From a virus: DNA of 20,507 bases. The notes under the pieces are model-generated. The model saw nothing but the letters and a program-made list of their open reading frames with translations. It was not told the origin of the DNA and did not search any database. The stretch lies in the IMG/VR virus record IMGVR_UViG_3300035661_001523, positions 1 to 20,507 of that record, one strand, 5' to 3'. The stretch's first letter is position 1. Each line of letters opens with the position of its first letter. Of this stretch, positions 1-8,190 are shown one piece after another. A program made the translations under genes and the position numbers.

Positions 1-2287
1 CATTAAAATTACCAGCTATTAATGCGGTCATAGTATTAAAATTAACTTTTGCGTCAATAATTTCACCATACATTTTAGGTAATTGTCCTGCCTTGTCTAA
101 AAGTACTTGTTTAACGTTTTGAGCACCACCGTATAAATAAGGATAGCTCGAACCTCCCGGGCCATAAATAAGAGGAACTTCATCATCAACAATATGCAAC
201 GGGTTAACATTGGGAATCAAGATAAAAGCACCATCAGTCCAATCAGTATCTTTAACATAACTATATTTAGATATTATATTTTTAGGTACTCCAGAAACAT
301 ATAATAACCTACAACTGTATGATTTTCTAATTCTGGCTTCCTCATACTGTTTTTTTAGAGTGCTTATGACTTCTTCAGACTTACCGGAATCTACAGCAGC
401 TTTAAAGTTTTTATATGCCACATATGCATCAGAACTTGGAGAAGAGAGTTCTTTTGCCATTTTAGAATTAGATACTGGATACCATCTACATTGAATTTTA
501 GATACTAACGCCTCAATAGTATCTTTAATAGCTCCACTATTCATACGTAACGGAGGATGTTGATCGTTTAAAAAGAAAGTCTTAGTAAATAGAGAAGGAG
601 ATTCAGAATATATAGTTTTTAGTGTATTACTAACATAACCAGCATCTTTATCGGCATATCTTTTAATAATTGCTACTACTGATGGTGTTTCTTCTTTTGT
701 GGTAGCAGAACCATCAGAAAATATCTTAATTACATCTGTTCTGAGAGAGGGATTTACAGTACCTAGTGGAAAAGTAGGACCATTATTTCTTATAATAAAA
801 CTACATACATCATCTAATATACTAAGCGCTGTAAGGGGCCCCTCGTGAAGATCAACCCAATCAACTAACCAATTAATAGCACCATCATAAGAGAAAGGGT
901 GCAGAAACCATGAAGTAGCACCATCAGGATTCTCAGCTGCCCACATCTCGGAATCCCTGAATTGGGAATAACTTGGATCATCGTTGTAATGAGTATTCAT
1001 AAATAATGCGATATATTGATTACTAGATGACTTTAAATCACGTATAAATCGCAATACTTGTAGATCTTGCTCATGTTTTTTAGCACTAACTTCATGGCCA
1101 ATTGATTGCCAACCAAAATCACGTTCATGGGCACCTGTAACCACAAGATAGTTTTTTACAAGTTGTAGTTTAGTAGCCTTAGACAAATACGGTAGTGCTG
1201 AATCAGTGAGACTAACCTCAGTTGCTGCGGATGCATTAACTACAGTAGATCCTTGTAGGGAATTTGAGGTAGTTATAGTTACCCCATTCTTTGTTAGTCC
1301 AGTAATACTTCCTGTTGTCTTCTGTTCTTCCGATTGAAGTTTATTAGCGAGAGCATTTAAGATAAGTAAATCCTGAGAATCTTTTGGATCTAACTGGTTA
1401 AAATCAGGATTATCGGGTATGCTATCTTGAGCATCTCCCATAAAATCGTCTAAAGTTAATAGTCGAATACCCAATCCTCTTTCTAATAAAAGACGTAATT
1501 GATTTTGAGGATAATCTCCAACTATAGCAAAATCAGCTGATGTATTTTCATATATTGCAGATCCAGTATCTTGTAAAGTGAGAGTAAATATAGATCCCTG
1601 ATGTTCTACACTCGGATCAGTCATAGCCACATTCATTACTAAAAAATCAATTTTAGGAGTTAGTAAAGTAGAACCCCTAGGATTAGAATTATCCCCTTGA
1701 GGAGATGCTATATTCCAACCAAACCTTACTGACAGAGTAGGAAGACCATCAGCAGATTCCAAATTAGAGGTAAAATCGTATAAAAAGCTAAGAAAATCTA
1801 AAGGATCCCTAGAAAATAAAGACATAGTGCCTCTAATAGTTCCTAAAGGTCCTCCAAAAGCCATATCTAAGTTCATATCTTTAAATAGAACATCTAAGCT
1901 AGGTAAAGAAAACTCATCTGGAGGGGTAGTAGTATTAGAAGTGGTAGTATTATTAGAAGGGGTAGTAGGAGTAGTAGTTACTTGAATATTATCTGTTTGA
2001 CCCTGCTTTATTACCATCACACCATTAATCCATACATCTACATGCGGAGTTCTAACATTATAAGAAGGAAGAACTGGATTACCCGTCTTATTTTCAATCT
2101 TAGAAGCATCCTGTTGGGTTTTAATCCAGTCTTTGGGATCCATAAATCTTCCCAAAATTGTATCAATAAGTTTTATATTATTATCTGTAATACCTATATA
2201 ATCTCTGTTAGGATTGGAATTAGCTTCTTTAAATGAAGCCTGAAAGGTTTTCCATGAAGCAGTAATAGGATCATTGTTAGTAGTCAT
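1..2287 (-). CDS. Large baseplate hub-like protein, C-terminus beyond window
   Basis: An open frame with no stop runs from ATG at 2287 to the left edge, giving at least 762 codons; the C-terminus is missing. I do not recognise a family with certainty. Residues about 1-100 are mixed polar. A Thr/Asn-rich linker follows at about 104-123 (TTTPTTPSNNTTTSNTTTPP). At about 185-245 comes a beta-rich segment with VRFGW, then FLVMNVAMTDPS and SIFTLTLQDTG, a pattern seen in gp27/gpD-type tail hub barrels. The start is fixed by a 4-nt ATGA overlap with the upstream gene, which implies translational coupling. Its position after tube, sheath and a CIS-tube-like gene supports a baseplate or hub role. The product assignment is inference; a tail fibre or tape-measure role is less likely because there is no long coiled coil in the visible part. 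Confidence 0.5.
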   Translation of the reverse strand, partial: MTTNNDPITASWKTFQASFKEANSNPNRDYIGITDNNIKLIDTILGRFMDPKDWIKTQQDASKIENKTGNPVLPSYNVRTPHVDVWINGVMVIKQGQTDNIQVTTTPTTPSNNTTTSNTTTPPDEFSLPSLDVLFKDMNLDMAFGGPLGTIRGTMSLFSRDPLDFLSFLYDFTSNLESADGLPTLSVRFGWNIASPQGDNSNPRGSTLLTPKIDFLVMNVAMTDPSVEHQGSIFTLTLQDTGSAIYENTSADFAIVGDYPQNQLRLLLERGLGIRLLTLDDFMGDAQDSIPDNPDFNQLDPKDSQDLLILNALANKLQSEEQKTTGSITGLTKNGVTITTSNSLQGSTVVNASAATEVSLTDSALPYLSKATKLQLVKNYLVVTGAHERDFGWQSIGHEVSAKKHEQDLQVLRFIRDLKSSSNQYIALFMNTHYNDDPSYSQFRDSEMWAAENPDGATSWFLHPFSYDGAINWLVDWVDLHEGPLTALSILDDVCSFIIRNNGPTFPLGTVNPSLRTDVIKIFSDGSATTKEETPSVVAIIKRYADKDAGYVSNTLKTIYSESPSLFTKTFFLNDQHPPLRMNSGAIKDTIEALVSKIQCRWYPVSNSKMAKELSSPSSDAYVAYKNFKAAVDSGKSEEVISTLKKQYEEARIRKSYSCRLLYVSGVPKNIISKYSYVKDTDWTDGAFILIPNVNPLHIVDDEVPLIYGPGGSSYPYLYGGAQNVKQVLLDKAGQLPKMYGEIIDAKVNFNTMTALIAGNFN

Positions 2288-3690
2288 TTCTTACCCAGCA
2301 GTTTAGAGATCTTAGCACCGTATTTGTTATTAATAATACCTGTAACGGATGCGGTCAATCCTGAAGTAATTTCACCCATAGCTGCTGACTTATATCCCCC
2401 ACTTGAATCTACAGATATTCCCAAACTTGTCAAATATTGGGAACTTGTATGTTTTGAATCGTCAATAACAATTCGTTGATTATTAGTTAATACATTACCC
2501 GGATAAGAACCTGAAGCTCTAAAAGTATCTCTGGTAGTTATATCTCCCCACACTTGATTACTAACTATATCTTTATTAGAATATCCACTATCAGATTTAT
2601 AATCAATCATGCCACCGTTCCAACCAGAGGACATAATATCTTCAGCATATTGGACACCATTAAGCTCACTTACAACAGTAAATGAAAAGGTAACTTCATA
2701 GATATACGGAGCATGAGATGGAAGCTGTACTTGGGTCTTTTTTGTAAAATAAGTAGTACTGTCTGCTTGATTTAAAAAATTTTTGCTGGTAAATTGTTGC
2801 TTAGTATTGGCGGAAGAGATCCACCAAGGTCCCTTATAGTCTATCTTAACATCATTAACAACACAACGTAAATGCTTCCATTCACCAATCTTAATTTCTA
2901 CTGGTGATGGCATTAAATGATACTTAGACGGAGTAGTTAAAGCCAATAAACGATTACTTAAATTTAACTTATCATTATGATCTTCTGGATTAACTGAGAA
3001 GAAGATACCAGTAAGACTAAAAGAGACGGAACCAGAATTAGCGTAAATTTGAATGGGCTCTGGACGGCCATAAAAATTCTGAGGGGTCCATGTAGCAGAT
3101 TTACCAAAACTAATAGTATCCGGTGTAGAATCAAATACAATATAAAAAGGCTTTATATTACCGGGATTAGATATATCAATATTAAATTGAGTTTTTATAA
3201 TAATGGGAATAAAATTTTTAGTGTAGTCAATGGAAAAATTAGCATGTGGAACAGTATTAAGATTCTGATTTCTAATAAAATCTATAGCTCCATCCAAAAT
3301 AGATGCTTGATCCCCGGTTAAATTTCCATGTCTGCGTAAAAAAGTACCCAGTCTAAAGTCAGAAAGTACTTGTAAATCAGTCTTGAACCCAGATGGTAAT
3401 GCTCTTGATATACCGTTAATTAAAGCCTGTCCTACTCCAGGAGTTGTAGTAGAGTTTAGAGATTCTGGGGAGGTATATTTACTATAATCAAAGTTACTAC
3501 TAAGATTACCCACACCACCAGCACCACTCCAACCATTAGGACTTTTTGAGGGTGTCGGTACATTTGAAGGTATTGATGGTAATGGAGATTGTATATTAGT
3601 AAATGAAGGAGAAGAAACTATAGCTCCTAAAGTATCAGCAGAAGGTTGTACCGGAGCAGATTGGATTTTTCCTGGGAATAAATCGGACAT
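2284..3690 (-). CDS. Baseplate/tail protein with CIS-tube-like domain
   Basis: A 468-residue protein. Residues 1-60 are Pro/Ser-rich and probably disordered. Residues about 178-340 look like the contractile-injection-system tube-initiator fold (CIS_tube, Afp7/PVC7 type, related to gp53-like baseplate proteins): FYIVFDSTPDTISFGKSATW, then GRPEPIQIYANSG, SFSLTGIFFS, a Pro-containing VEIKIGEW segment, a VNDVKIDYKGPW strand and a closing YEVTFSFTVV. In that family the protein joins hub and inner tube. No LysM domain is evident in the C-terminal 120 residues. The start has AAGGG seven nt upstream and lies 17 nt below an AATTAAATA promoter box. It follows the sheath terminator and overlaps the next gene by ATGA, so the two form their own transcription unit. 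The domain call rests on pattern recognition only. Confidence 0.55.
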   Translation of the reverse strand: MSDLFPGKIQSAPVQPSADTLGAIVSSPSFTNIQSPLPSIPSNVPTPSKSPNGWSGAGGVGNLSSNFDYSKYTSPESLNSTTTPGVGQALINGISRALPSGFKTDLQVLSDFRLGTFLRRHGNLTGDQASILDGAIDFIRNQNLNTVPHANFSIDYTKNFIPIIIKTQFNIDISNPGNIKPFYIVFDSTPDTISFGKSATWTPQNFYGRPEPIQIYANSGSVSFSLTGIFFSVNPEDHNDKLNLSNRLLALTTPSKYHLMPSPVEIKIGEWKHLRCVVNDVKIDYKGPWWISSANTKQQFTSKNFLNQADSTTYFTKKTQVQLPSHAPYIYEVTFSFTVVSELNGVQYAEDIMSSGWNGGMIDYKSDSGYSNKDIVSNQVWGDITTRDTFRASGSYPGNVLTNNQRIVIDDSKHTSSQYLTSLGISVDSSGGYKSAAMGEITSGLTASVTGIINNKYGAKISKLLGKK

Positions 3691-3707
3691 TACATTTCCC
3701 TTGTATG

Positions 3708-3716
3708 TATTTAATT
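3708..3716 (-). promoter_or_regulatory. Candidate late promoter box for the baseplate unit
   Basis: On the minus strand the sequence reads GAATTAAATACATAC. The box AATTAAATA is identical to those before the sheath, tube and 403-residue protein genes, and resembles the T4 late promoter TATAAATA. Seventeen nt separate it from the ATG at 3690, enough for a start site just before the AAGGG ribosome binding site. Promoter function is inference. Confidence 0.5.
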
Positions 3717-3788
3717 CAAAATAAGGGCACGATCCATTAATACCTACGAAATCCCAACGAGAACTATTAAGAGGAACTAACTAAAAAA

Positions 3789-3810
3789 GCGGCCCTTTTT
3801 ATTGAGCCGC
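3789..3810 (-). terminator. Intrinsic terminator after tail sheath gene
   Basis: On the minus strand a seven-pair GC-rich stem (GCGGCTC with GGGCCGC, one T-G pair) encloses an eight-nt AT loop. It is flanked by AAAA and a TTTTTT run, so the stem can extend by A-T pairs. It lies 26 nt beyond the sheath stop codon. The A-tract on the other side could let it work in both directions, but no plus-strand gene is seen. Confidence 0.85.
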
Positions 3811-3835
3811 TTTTAATAGAGTAGTAATTAGATTA

Positions 3836-6451
3836 TTAAGCTAAACTCACTCCGCCACCTTGGTTCTGAATAAGGTAGGTCTCAATTAGTATTTCCGCTG
3901 TCTTTGTAGGAATTAAACTAATATTCATTCTTAGTTCATTGTTTTCGCGGACAAGAGGAGTATTAACATTAGGACCAACATCTACAGTGTATTCTGAAAT
4001 AGCTCCACGACGAAGATGATCCTCTAGAACACTCTCAGCCAACTGCTTAAGCTTCTGAGCGGTAATAGAATCACCAGGCTCAAATTCATAGGAACGTGAG
4101 GCAGAAGCAATAATCTTACGAAGTTTAAGAAGAAGTCTACGAACATTAACTCGATCAAGAGCAGTGGTAGCAGACTGAAGAGTTCTCTGACCCTTTATAT
4201 AAATACCAGCACCAGCCTCAGAATGAATTGGGTTAATCTGGTTTAGAGCAAGAACATCTCTGTCACCCTGTGTTAAATTACGTTCTACAGCAAGAGCTTC
4301 AGTTAAAGAACCGCGAGTACGACCAGCGGGAGCATAGAATACATCTGAAACCTGATCAGTATATGCGTATTGTGCAGCAACTAGACCAGTGGGAGGAACA
4401 AAGATGTCCTTCTTATTAGTAGAATCAGTAATCTTAACCCAGGGATAATACATGGCCGCATAGGAACTGTTAAGATTTAGAATGTTCTTGCGATAATTAA
4501 CCACATTCTGAACACTTAGACCAAAAGGAGAATCGATTAAAGCAATAACATCACCACGTTGTTCAGCAAGAGCAGTCATTGCCTTAGCTACAGAGGGATC
4601 TGCTGACCATCCAGGAACAGAAAGAACGTTAATATCAATCATTTCTGGGTTAGCAAAGGCATAAATACCGGTACGAGCTGACTCAGTACCAATAATATCA
4701 TTCTTAGTTACTACCGTTCCAGCAGAGCCACCAGAGAGATAATCCGTTAAGGTAAGATCATAACCACTAGCGCCCAATACAACTGTGAAACCAGTAGCAG
4801 CACCCTGGCCAGTCTCAGAACTTACGAGAACAGGAGTGTGTACAAGGCCATCACTTAGAAGGACGCTAGGAGTTACAATACCAGTAGTAATATCGACTGA
4901 ATCTGTAGTTGAATAGTCAATTTTTAGAGAAACTCTTCGTGATGAAGAAGTAACCTTTGATTGAATACTTTCAATAGTGCCATCAAACTGTTCAACAAGA
5001 GTAAAGTCAGCTAATCGGTAGGAAGAAGAAGGAATACTAGCGGAATTAATACGCTCATATACCTTTAGAGTATATAACTGTTGCTGGGTAGTAGTTACAT
5101 TAGCGGTATCTAAGGAGAGAGTAACTGCTGTATCACTAGCATCAGCATCACCAAGACTTGTAATCTTGATAATAGTAGGTACATAAATAGAACCAGCTGA
5201 TTCCATTTTCCAGGTAGGACGGTAAGCTGATGTAGTGAACTTACCAGAAAGGGATTGTGGTAGAACGGTTAATCCAGTTCCAACATAATTAGGATAGGTT
5301 GAGATACCAGAAAATCCAGGGAGGACAGAATCTACATGAACTTCAATTACGTTAGCAAGGGAGTCAAGAAGAGTTGAAACACTCTGAATTCCACCGTTAG
5401 CAGAACCGATTCCAAAGGTTCCACCGGCTAACTGGAATTTGATAACTCCAAGCCAAGCAGTTAACTTGGGATAAGAAGAAGTTGCAGAGGCAGCTACATT
5501 ACAGGCGGAAAGAAGGCATGAAATGGCAGCAGCTATTAGATCAAGATTGTAAGAAGATTCTGCTGCCACTAGAGGAAGGGTAATAGTTAAATCTGCAGGG
5601 GCTACACCAACTACAGAAAGAGTGGTTTCTAACTGACTATAATCATTAACTTTTAATGCAGCTAATAGAGCAGTATTCTTGACTCCGGAAGCAGCAATTT
5701 TTATGACCTGGGAATTAGCACAAATACCTAAACTAATGGTAGAAGATACAGCAGCGCCAGTAGAAACAATAGAACCTACAGCATAGGCAGTAGCGGGAGA
5801 ATTGTTCGAAGTAAATGAGGAAACTGGAACCTTAATTGCAGGAGAGCCAGCATTGTCTATAACAGAGGTAATAGTAGCAGAAGTACCTTTACCAGCTCCA
5901 AGGGAAACAGTGAAAATGTTACCAGTAATAGCACCAGGAGTTGATACAAAACTGGCCATATCAGCACCTAATTTACCATTCGCAGGTGCAGTTTGAGCAG
6001 AATCAGTAAAGTTAAATCCAGGAATAACAGTGCCGGCATCTAATTTAACTACTTTATTAGCACCAGTGACCCCAATAGAATCAGAGAGGGTAAAAGTGAG
6101 TTCAGTTGCACTTTGACCCGTAAGAACCCAGTCACCAGCATAATTAGAATAGCCAGAAGGTAAAATGAAAGCATCCTTAGCTGTCTTAGCATCTGAAGGG
6201 CTTACACGATTTACCCAAAGAAAGTTTCCCTTCTTAAGATAAGAAGCAGCAGCATAGCCCATGTAATGCTTTGAGCTAATACCACCAAAAATATCATTAT
6301 ATTCCTGTGGAGAAGTAATTAGAACGGGAGTATTAGTAGGTCCAATTTCTGAAGTGCCTACTAGCCCGAGAATTGTAGAAGATAAGTCACTTACGTACTG
6401 GCTTAAATCCTTTTCTACTGAATAAACACCGGGAGAAACGAACGTGGTCAT
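3836..6451 (-). CDS. Contractile tail sheath protein (gp18-like)
   Basis: An 871-residue sheath subunit; the polymer surrounds the tail tube and contracts to drive it into the host. The N-terminus (TTFVSPGVYSVEKDLSQYV, then LVGTSEIGPTNTPVLI and EYNDIFGG) is the typical sheath start. The C-terminal core from about residue 595 is also typical: NPEMIDINVLSVPGW, RGDVIALIDSPFG, the PWVKI/FVPPTGLVAAQYAYTD segment, YAPAGRTRG, LNQINPIHSEAGAGIYIKG and DRVNVRRLLLKLRK. The 659-residue T4 protein is about 210 residues shorter; the excess lies in a Ser/Thr/Ala-rich middle at about 90-590, likely surface domains. AAAAGGA lies eight nt before the ATG. The gene sits alone between terminators, with an AATTAAATA box 59 nt upstream, as expected for a highly expressed virion gene. 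Confidence 0.95.
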   Translation of the reverse strand: MTTFVSPGVYSVEKDLSQYVSDLSSTILGLVGTSEIGPTNTPVLITSPQEYNDIFGGISSKHYMGYAAASYLKKGNFLWVNRVSPSDAKTAKDAFILPSGYSNYAGDWVLTGQSATELTFTLSDSIGVTGANKVVKLDAGTVIPGFNFTDSAQTAPANGKLGADMASFVSTPGAITGNIFTVSLGAGKGTSATITSVIDNAGSPAIKVPVSSFTSNNSPATAYAVGSIVSTGAAVSSTISLGICANSQVIKIAASGVKNTALLAALKVNDYSQLETTLSVVGVAPADLTITLPLVAAESSYNLDLIAAAISCLLSACNVAASATSSYPKLTAWLGVIKFQLAGGTFGIGSANGGIQSVSTLLDSLANVIEVHVDSVLPGFSGISTYPNYVGTGLTVLPQSLSGKFTTSAYRPTWKMESAGSIYVPTIIKITSLGDADASDTAVTLSLDTANVTTTQQQLYTLKVYERINSASIPSSSYRLADFTLVEQFDGTIESIQSKVTSSSRRVSLKIDYSTTDSVDITTGIVTPSVLLSDGLVHTPVLVSSETGQGAATGFTVVLGASGYDLTLTDYLSGGSAGTVVTKNDIIGTESARTGIYAFANPEMIDINVLSVPGWSADPSVAKAMTALAEQRGDVIALIDSPFGLSVQNVVNYRKNILNLNSSYAAMYYPWVKITDSTNKKDIFVPPTGLVAAQYAYTDQVSDVFYAPAGRTRGSLTEALAVERNLTQGDRDVLALNQINPIHSEAGAGIYIKGQRTLQSATTALDRVNVRRLLLKLRKIIASASRSYEFEPGDSITAQKLKQLAESVLEDHLRRGAISEYTVDVGPNVNTPLVRENNELRMNISLIPTKTAEILIETYLIQNQGGGVSLA

Positions 6452-6510
6452 GTTTAAATCCTTTTAATGGCTATAAGTATTACTAAAACTTAATTATTGT
6501 AACTCACACA

Positions 6511-6519
6511 TATTTAATT
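6511..6519 (-). promoter_or_regulatory. Candidate late promoter box for tail sheath
   Basis: The minus strand reads CAATTAAATATGTGTGAG. The AATTAAATA core begins 8 nt after the tube terminator hairpin and ends 59 nt before the sheath ATG. This close terminator-then-box arrangement recurs at 16161-16204 and 18730-18775, which argues against chance in AT-rich DNA. Confidence 0.55.
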
Positions 6520-6526
6520 GCAAAAG

Positions 6527-6564
6527 ATTACCCCAGGTTACTTTTTTTATAACACTGGGGTAAT
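6527..6564 (-). terminator. Hairpin terminator after tail tube gene
   Basis: A perfect ten-pair stem, ATTACCCCAG with CTGGGGTAAT, encloses an 18-nt loop in which GTTA and TAAC can add four more pairs across a one-nt bulge. The run after the stem on the minus strand (CTTTTGC) is only moderately T-rich. It lies 25 nt beyond the tube stop codon and just before the sheath promoter box. Confidence 0.75.
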
Positions 6565-6589
6565 AGTAAGAAAGGACCCAACCAAGAAG

Positions 6590-7093
6590 TTATACCCCTG
6601 CTGATAATACTAACTTTGCTTCGTCAATAGAAACGGAGAGAGAAACTTCCTGAACCTGATCACCAGTCTTCCAATCAAGAGCCTGACGAGTAATACTGGT
6701 GGGGAAACAACCAACAAGTAGCCAACTTTCAACTACCGAGTGATCCGGACCATACATAAGTAAAGTAAGATTGCGCTTGTATTGGCCAGGAAAGCCCATT
6801 AATGACGTATTAATGTCATATACTTGTTTCCACCAGTCATCAATCTTTCGGCCAGCCTTGTTATCAACGAAGTCATAGAATTTGAAGTCAACCTTATCAA
6901 ACTTAATCTGAGCGCCAGCTACTTTATACACATTATGCATGCGTGAAATAGGAGTCTCACCAACAGTAAAGGTGGGGATGCTTGCACTATGACAAGTTAG
7001 ACGTAGATCATCGTCAGAAAATAAAACCTCGAACCTATTGAGTGCTTTTGGAAGTTGAACGTTAGAAGTCCAACCCATTAATCGTTCGCTCAT
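6590..7093 (-). CDS. Tail tube protein (gp19-like)
   Basis: A 167-residue inner tube subunit, a normal length for T4 gp19-type proteins. Visible features are the N-terminal MSERLMGWTSNVQLPKALNR, the strand FEVLFSDDDLRLTCHSASIP that leads into the tube barrel, the PISRMHNVYKVAG segment, VDFKFYDFVDN with the following WWKQVYD helix, and the C-terminal strand VQEVSLSVSIDEAKL. AGAGGA stands six nt before the ATG. A promoter box lies 37 nt upstream and a hairpin 25 nt downstream, so the gene is probably its own transcription unit, next to the sheath gene as in most myoviruses. The promoter and leader overlap the end of a decayed endonuclease-like frame (7114-7257). Confidence 0.92.
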   Translation of the reverse strand: MSERLMGWTSNVQLPKALNRFEVLFSDDDLRLTCHSASIPTFTVGETPISRMHNVYKVAGAQIKFDKVDFKFYDFVDNKAGRKIDDWWKQVYDINTSLMGFPGQYKRNLTLLMYGPDHSVVESWLLVGCFPTSITRQALDWKTGDQVQEVSLSVSIDEAKLVLSAGV

Positions 7094-7113
7094 TGTAAAT
7101 CCTCTAAAAATAT

Positions 7114-7257
7114 TCAGTAACTACATACTATATTTAATTCATTTTCTTTTGCTTTGTCTAAAAGAAAGTTATCGAGAGTAGTCAATTCAGTATACGGTAC
7201 CTCTATAAGTTTAATTCCGTTAATTTTACAGTATTCGTTTCTGTATATAAAAACCAA
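7114..7257 (-). pseudogene. 3' remnant of an endonuclease-like gene
   Basis: Between in-frame stops lies a 47-codon frame with no start codon or ribosome binding site. Its product contains YRNEYCKINGIKLIEVPY followed by TELTTLDNFLLDKAKENEL. The pattern (R/K)NxYCKxNGIKLIxVPY resembles the C-terminal signature of phage nucleases of the Vsr-like/EDxHD or related PD-(D/E)xK folds, where KxxYCxxNxIxLIRIPY is typical. Just upstream another frame reads GFYIQKR, which would continue this motif if a frameshift were repaired. The catalytic part is absent. I infer an endonuclease gene that once sat between the repeat array and the tube gene and decayed, leaving its end. The family assignment is tentative; chance coding is possible but the motif is rather specific. 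Confidence 0.42.
7131..7139 (-). promoter_or_regulatory. Candidate late promoter box for tail tube
   Basis: The minus strand reads GAATTAAATATAGTATG, with the AATTAAATA core 37 nt before the tube ATG. It is embedded in the decayed frame at 7114-7257, where it encodes ELNIV near the C-terminus. Confidence 0.55.
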
Positions 7258-7322
7258 TCACTGGCTCTAAATATTCTCTAATGACAGTTAAATATTGTGG
7301 CTTATTTAGTTGTTTTACCACA

Positions 7323-7478
7323 TTATTCCCCAGATTCAATTCCCATATCAGCATTATCAAAGGAAATACTCTTCTTTTTATTTGGTATTACTTTAGTAGC
7401 ATGTTGAGGAGATTTTGTCCCTTTTATAGCCTTATAAAAATCTTTTTTAGTTAGTGGCTTCTTTTTCTTGTTAGTCAT
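7323..7478 (-). CDS. Small lysine-rich hypothetical protein (51 aa)
   Basis: I do not recognise this protein. The first 36 residues are strongly basic (MTNKKKKPLTKKDFYKAIKG, then a KKK run near residue 34). The last 15 are acidic (DNADMGIESGE), so a nucleic-acid or partner-binding tail is imaginable but unproven. AAAGG stands four nt before the ATG. The gene begins 7 nt after the last repeat-family gene, whose stop and AAAGG box match the array's standard junction up to the point where TCAT replaces TTAAATACAA. It is therefore probably the last gene of that operon. It has no repeat unit itself. Confidence 0.6.
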   Translation of the reverse strand: MTNKKKKPLTKKDFYKAIKGTKSPQHATKVIPNKKKSISFDNADMGIESGE

Positions 7479-7485
7479 ATGACCT

Positions 7486-8184
7486 TTATAATCCAAGATC
7501 TTCTTTTATTCTTGGTTGTAATTCTTTTGGTACAAACCATAATGCCCCACCACGTTGTTTTACTGCGGCCATACATATATTGTAATCACGTAATTCTGGT
7601 GGTACCAAAGCTAATGCAAGACTATTTTGTTTTACTGCAACTAAACATATATCTCTATACTCAGGTAATTCTTTTGGTACAAATTCTAATGCTCTACCAT
7701 TTTGTTTTACTGCAGCCATACATATATCATAATCACGTAATTCTTTTGGTATCTGCTCTAATTCCACACCATTTTGTTTTACTACAGCCATACATATATC
7801 TTTATACCCAGGTACTTCTTTTGGTACATACTGTAATGCATAACTATCTTGTTCTACTGCGGCCATACATATATCTTTATACCCAGGTACTTCTTTTGGT
7901 ATATACTGTAATGCATGCATATTTTGTTTTACTGTGTCTATACATATATCTTTATACTCAGGTAATTCTGTTGGTACATACTGTAATGCATACATATTTC
8001 GTTTTACTGCAGCTATACATATAGTATAATCACGTAATTCTTTAGGTACAGACTTTAGTGTATAACCACCTTGTTTTACTAAATCTAATTCAATAGAATA
8101 TATTTTATTCTTTATGGAACTTGGTAGTCTATTTCTGTATAGACTATATATATGATTAAAATAATCTATATCTATTTTTTCCAT
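7486..8184 (-). CDS. DUF4116-like repeat protein, array copy 11
   Basis: 232 residues, last in transcription order. After the cap (MEKIDIDYFNHIYSLYRNRL to about residue 34) come eight units. Types run A-B-B-B-A-B-A plus the terminal unit, where A carries ELRDYxxC (24 residues) and B carries ELPEYKDIC (25 residues). Units 3 and 4 have the variant EVPGYKDIC back to back, suggesting a local unit duplication. Unusual substitutions cluster here (NMYAL, NMHAL, GVELEQ), so this is one of the more diverged copies. It ends KEDLGL. The 51-residue ORF follows after 7 nt. Function unknown. Confidence 0.85.
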   Translation of the reverse strand: MEKIDIDYFNHIYSLYRNRLPSSIKNKIYSIELDLVKQGGYTLKSVPKELRDYTICIAAVKRNMYALQYVPTELPEYKDICIDTVKQNMHALQYIPKEVPGYKDICMAAVEQDSYALQYVPKEVPGYKDICMAVVKQNGVELEQIPKELRDYDICMAAVKQNGRALEFVPKELPEYRDICLVAVKQNSLALALVPPELRDYNICMAAVKQRGGALWFVPKELQPRIKEDLGL

Positions 8185-8190
8185 TTGTAT

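Noticed and set aside
1920-1981. GTA/GTAGTA-like simple repeat resembling a microsatellite.
   Set aside because: It encodes the Thr/Asn-rich linker of the hub-like protein in an uninterrupted frame.
1982-2236. Plus-strand frames at 1982-2236, 3049-3321, 5802-5996, 14883-15080 and 15717-16097.
   Set aside because: Each lies opposite a strongly supported minus-strand gene and shows no ribosome binding site or family features.
7296-7322. Hairpin TGTGG...CCACA just after the 51-residue ORF as an operon terminator.
   Set aside because: Only five pairs, a 17-nt loop and no T-run; too weak to call in AT-rich DNA.
7479-8024. Plus-strand 181-residue frame of periodic hydrophobic sequence, with similar frames at 12055-12411, 12913-13215, 13552-13833, 14001-14369 and 14460-14687.
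   Set aside because: They are antisense images of the repeat units; periodicity follows from the 72/75-nt coding repeat, and they lack ribosome binding sites and conserved ends.
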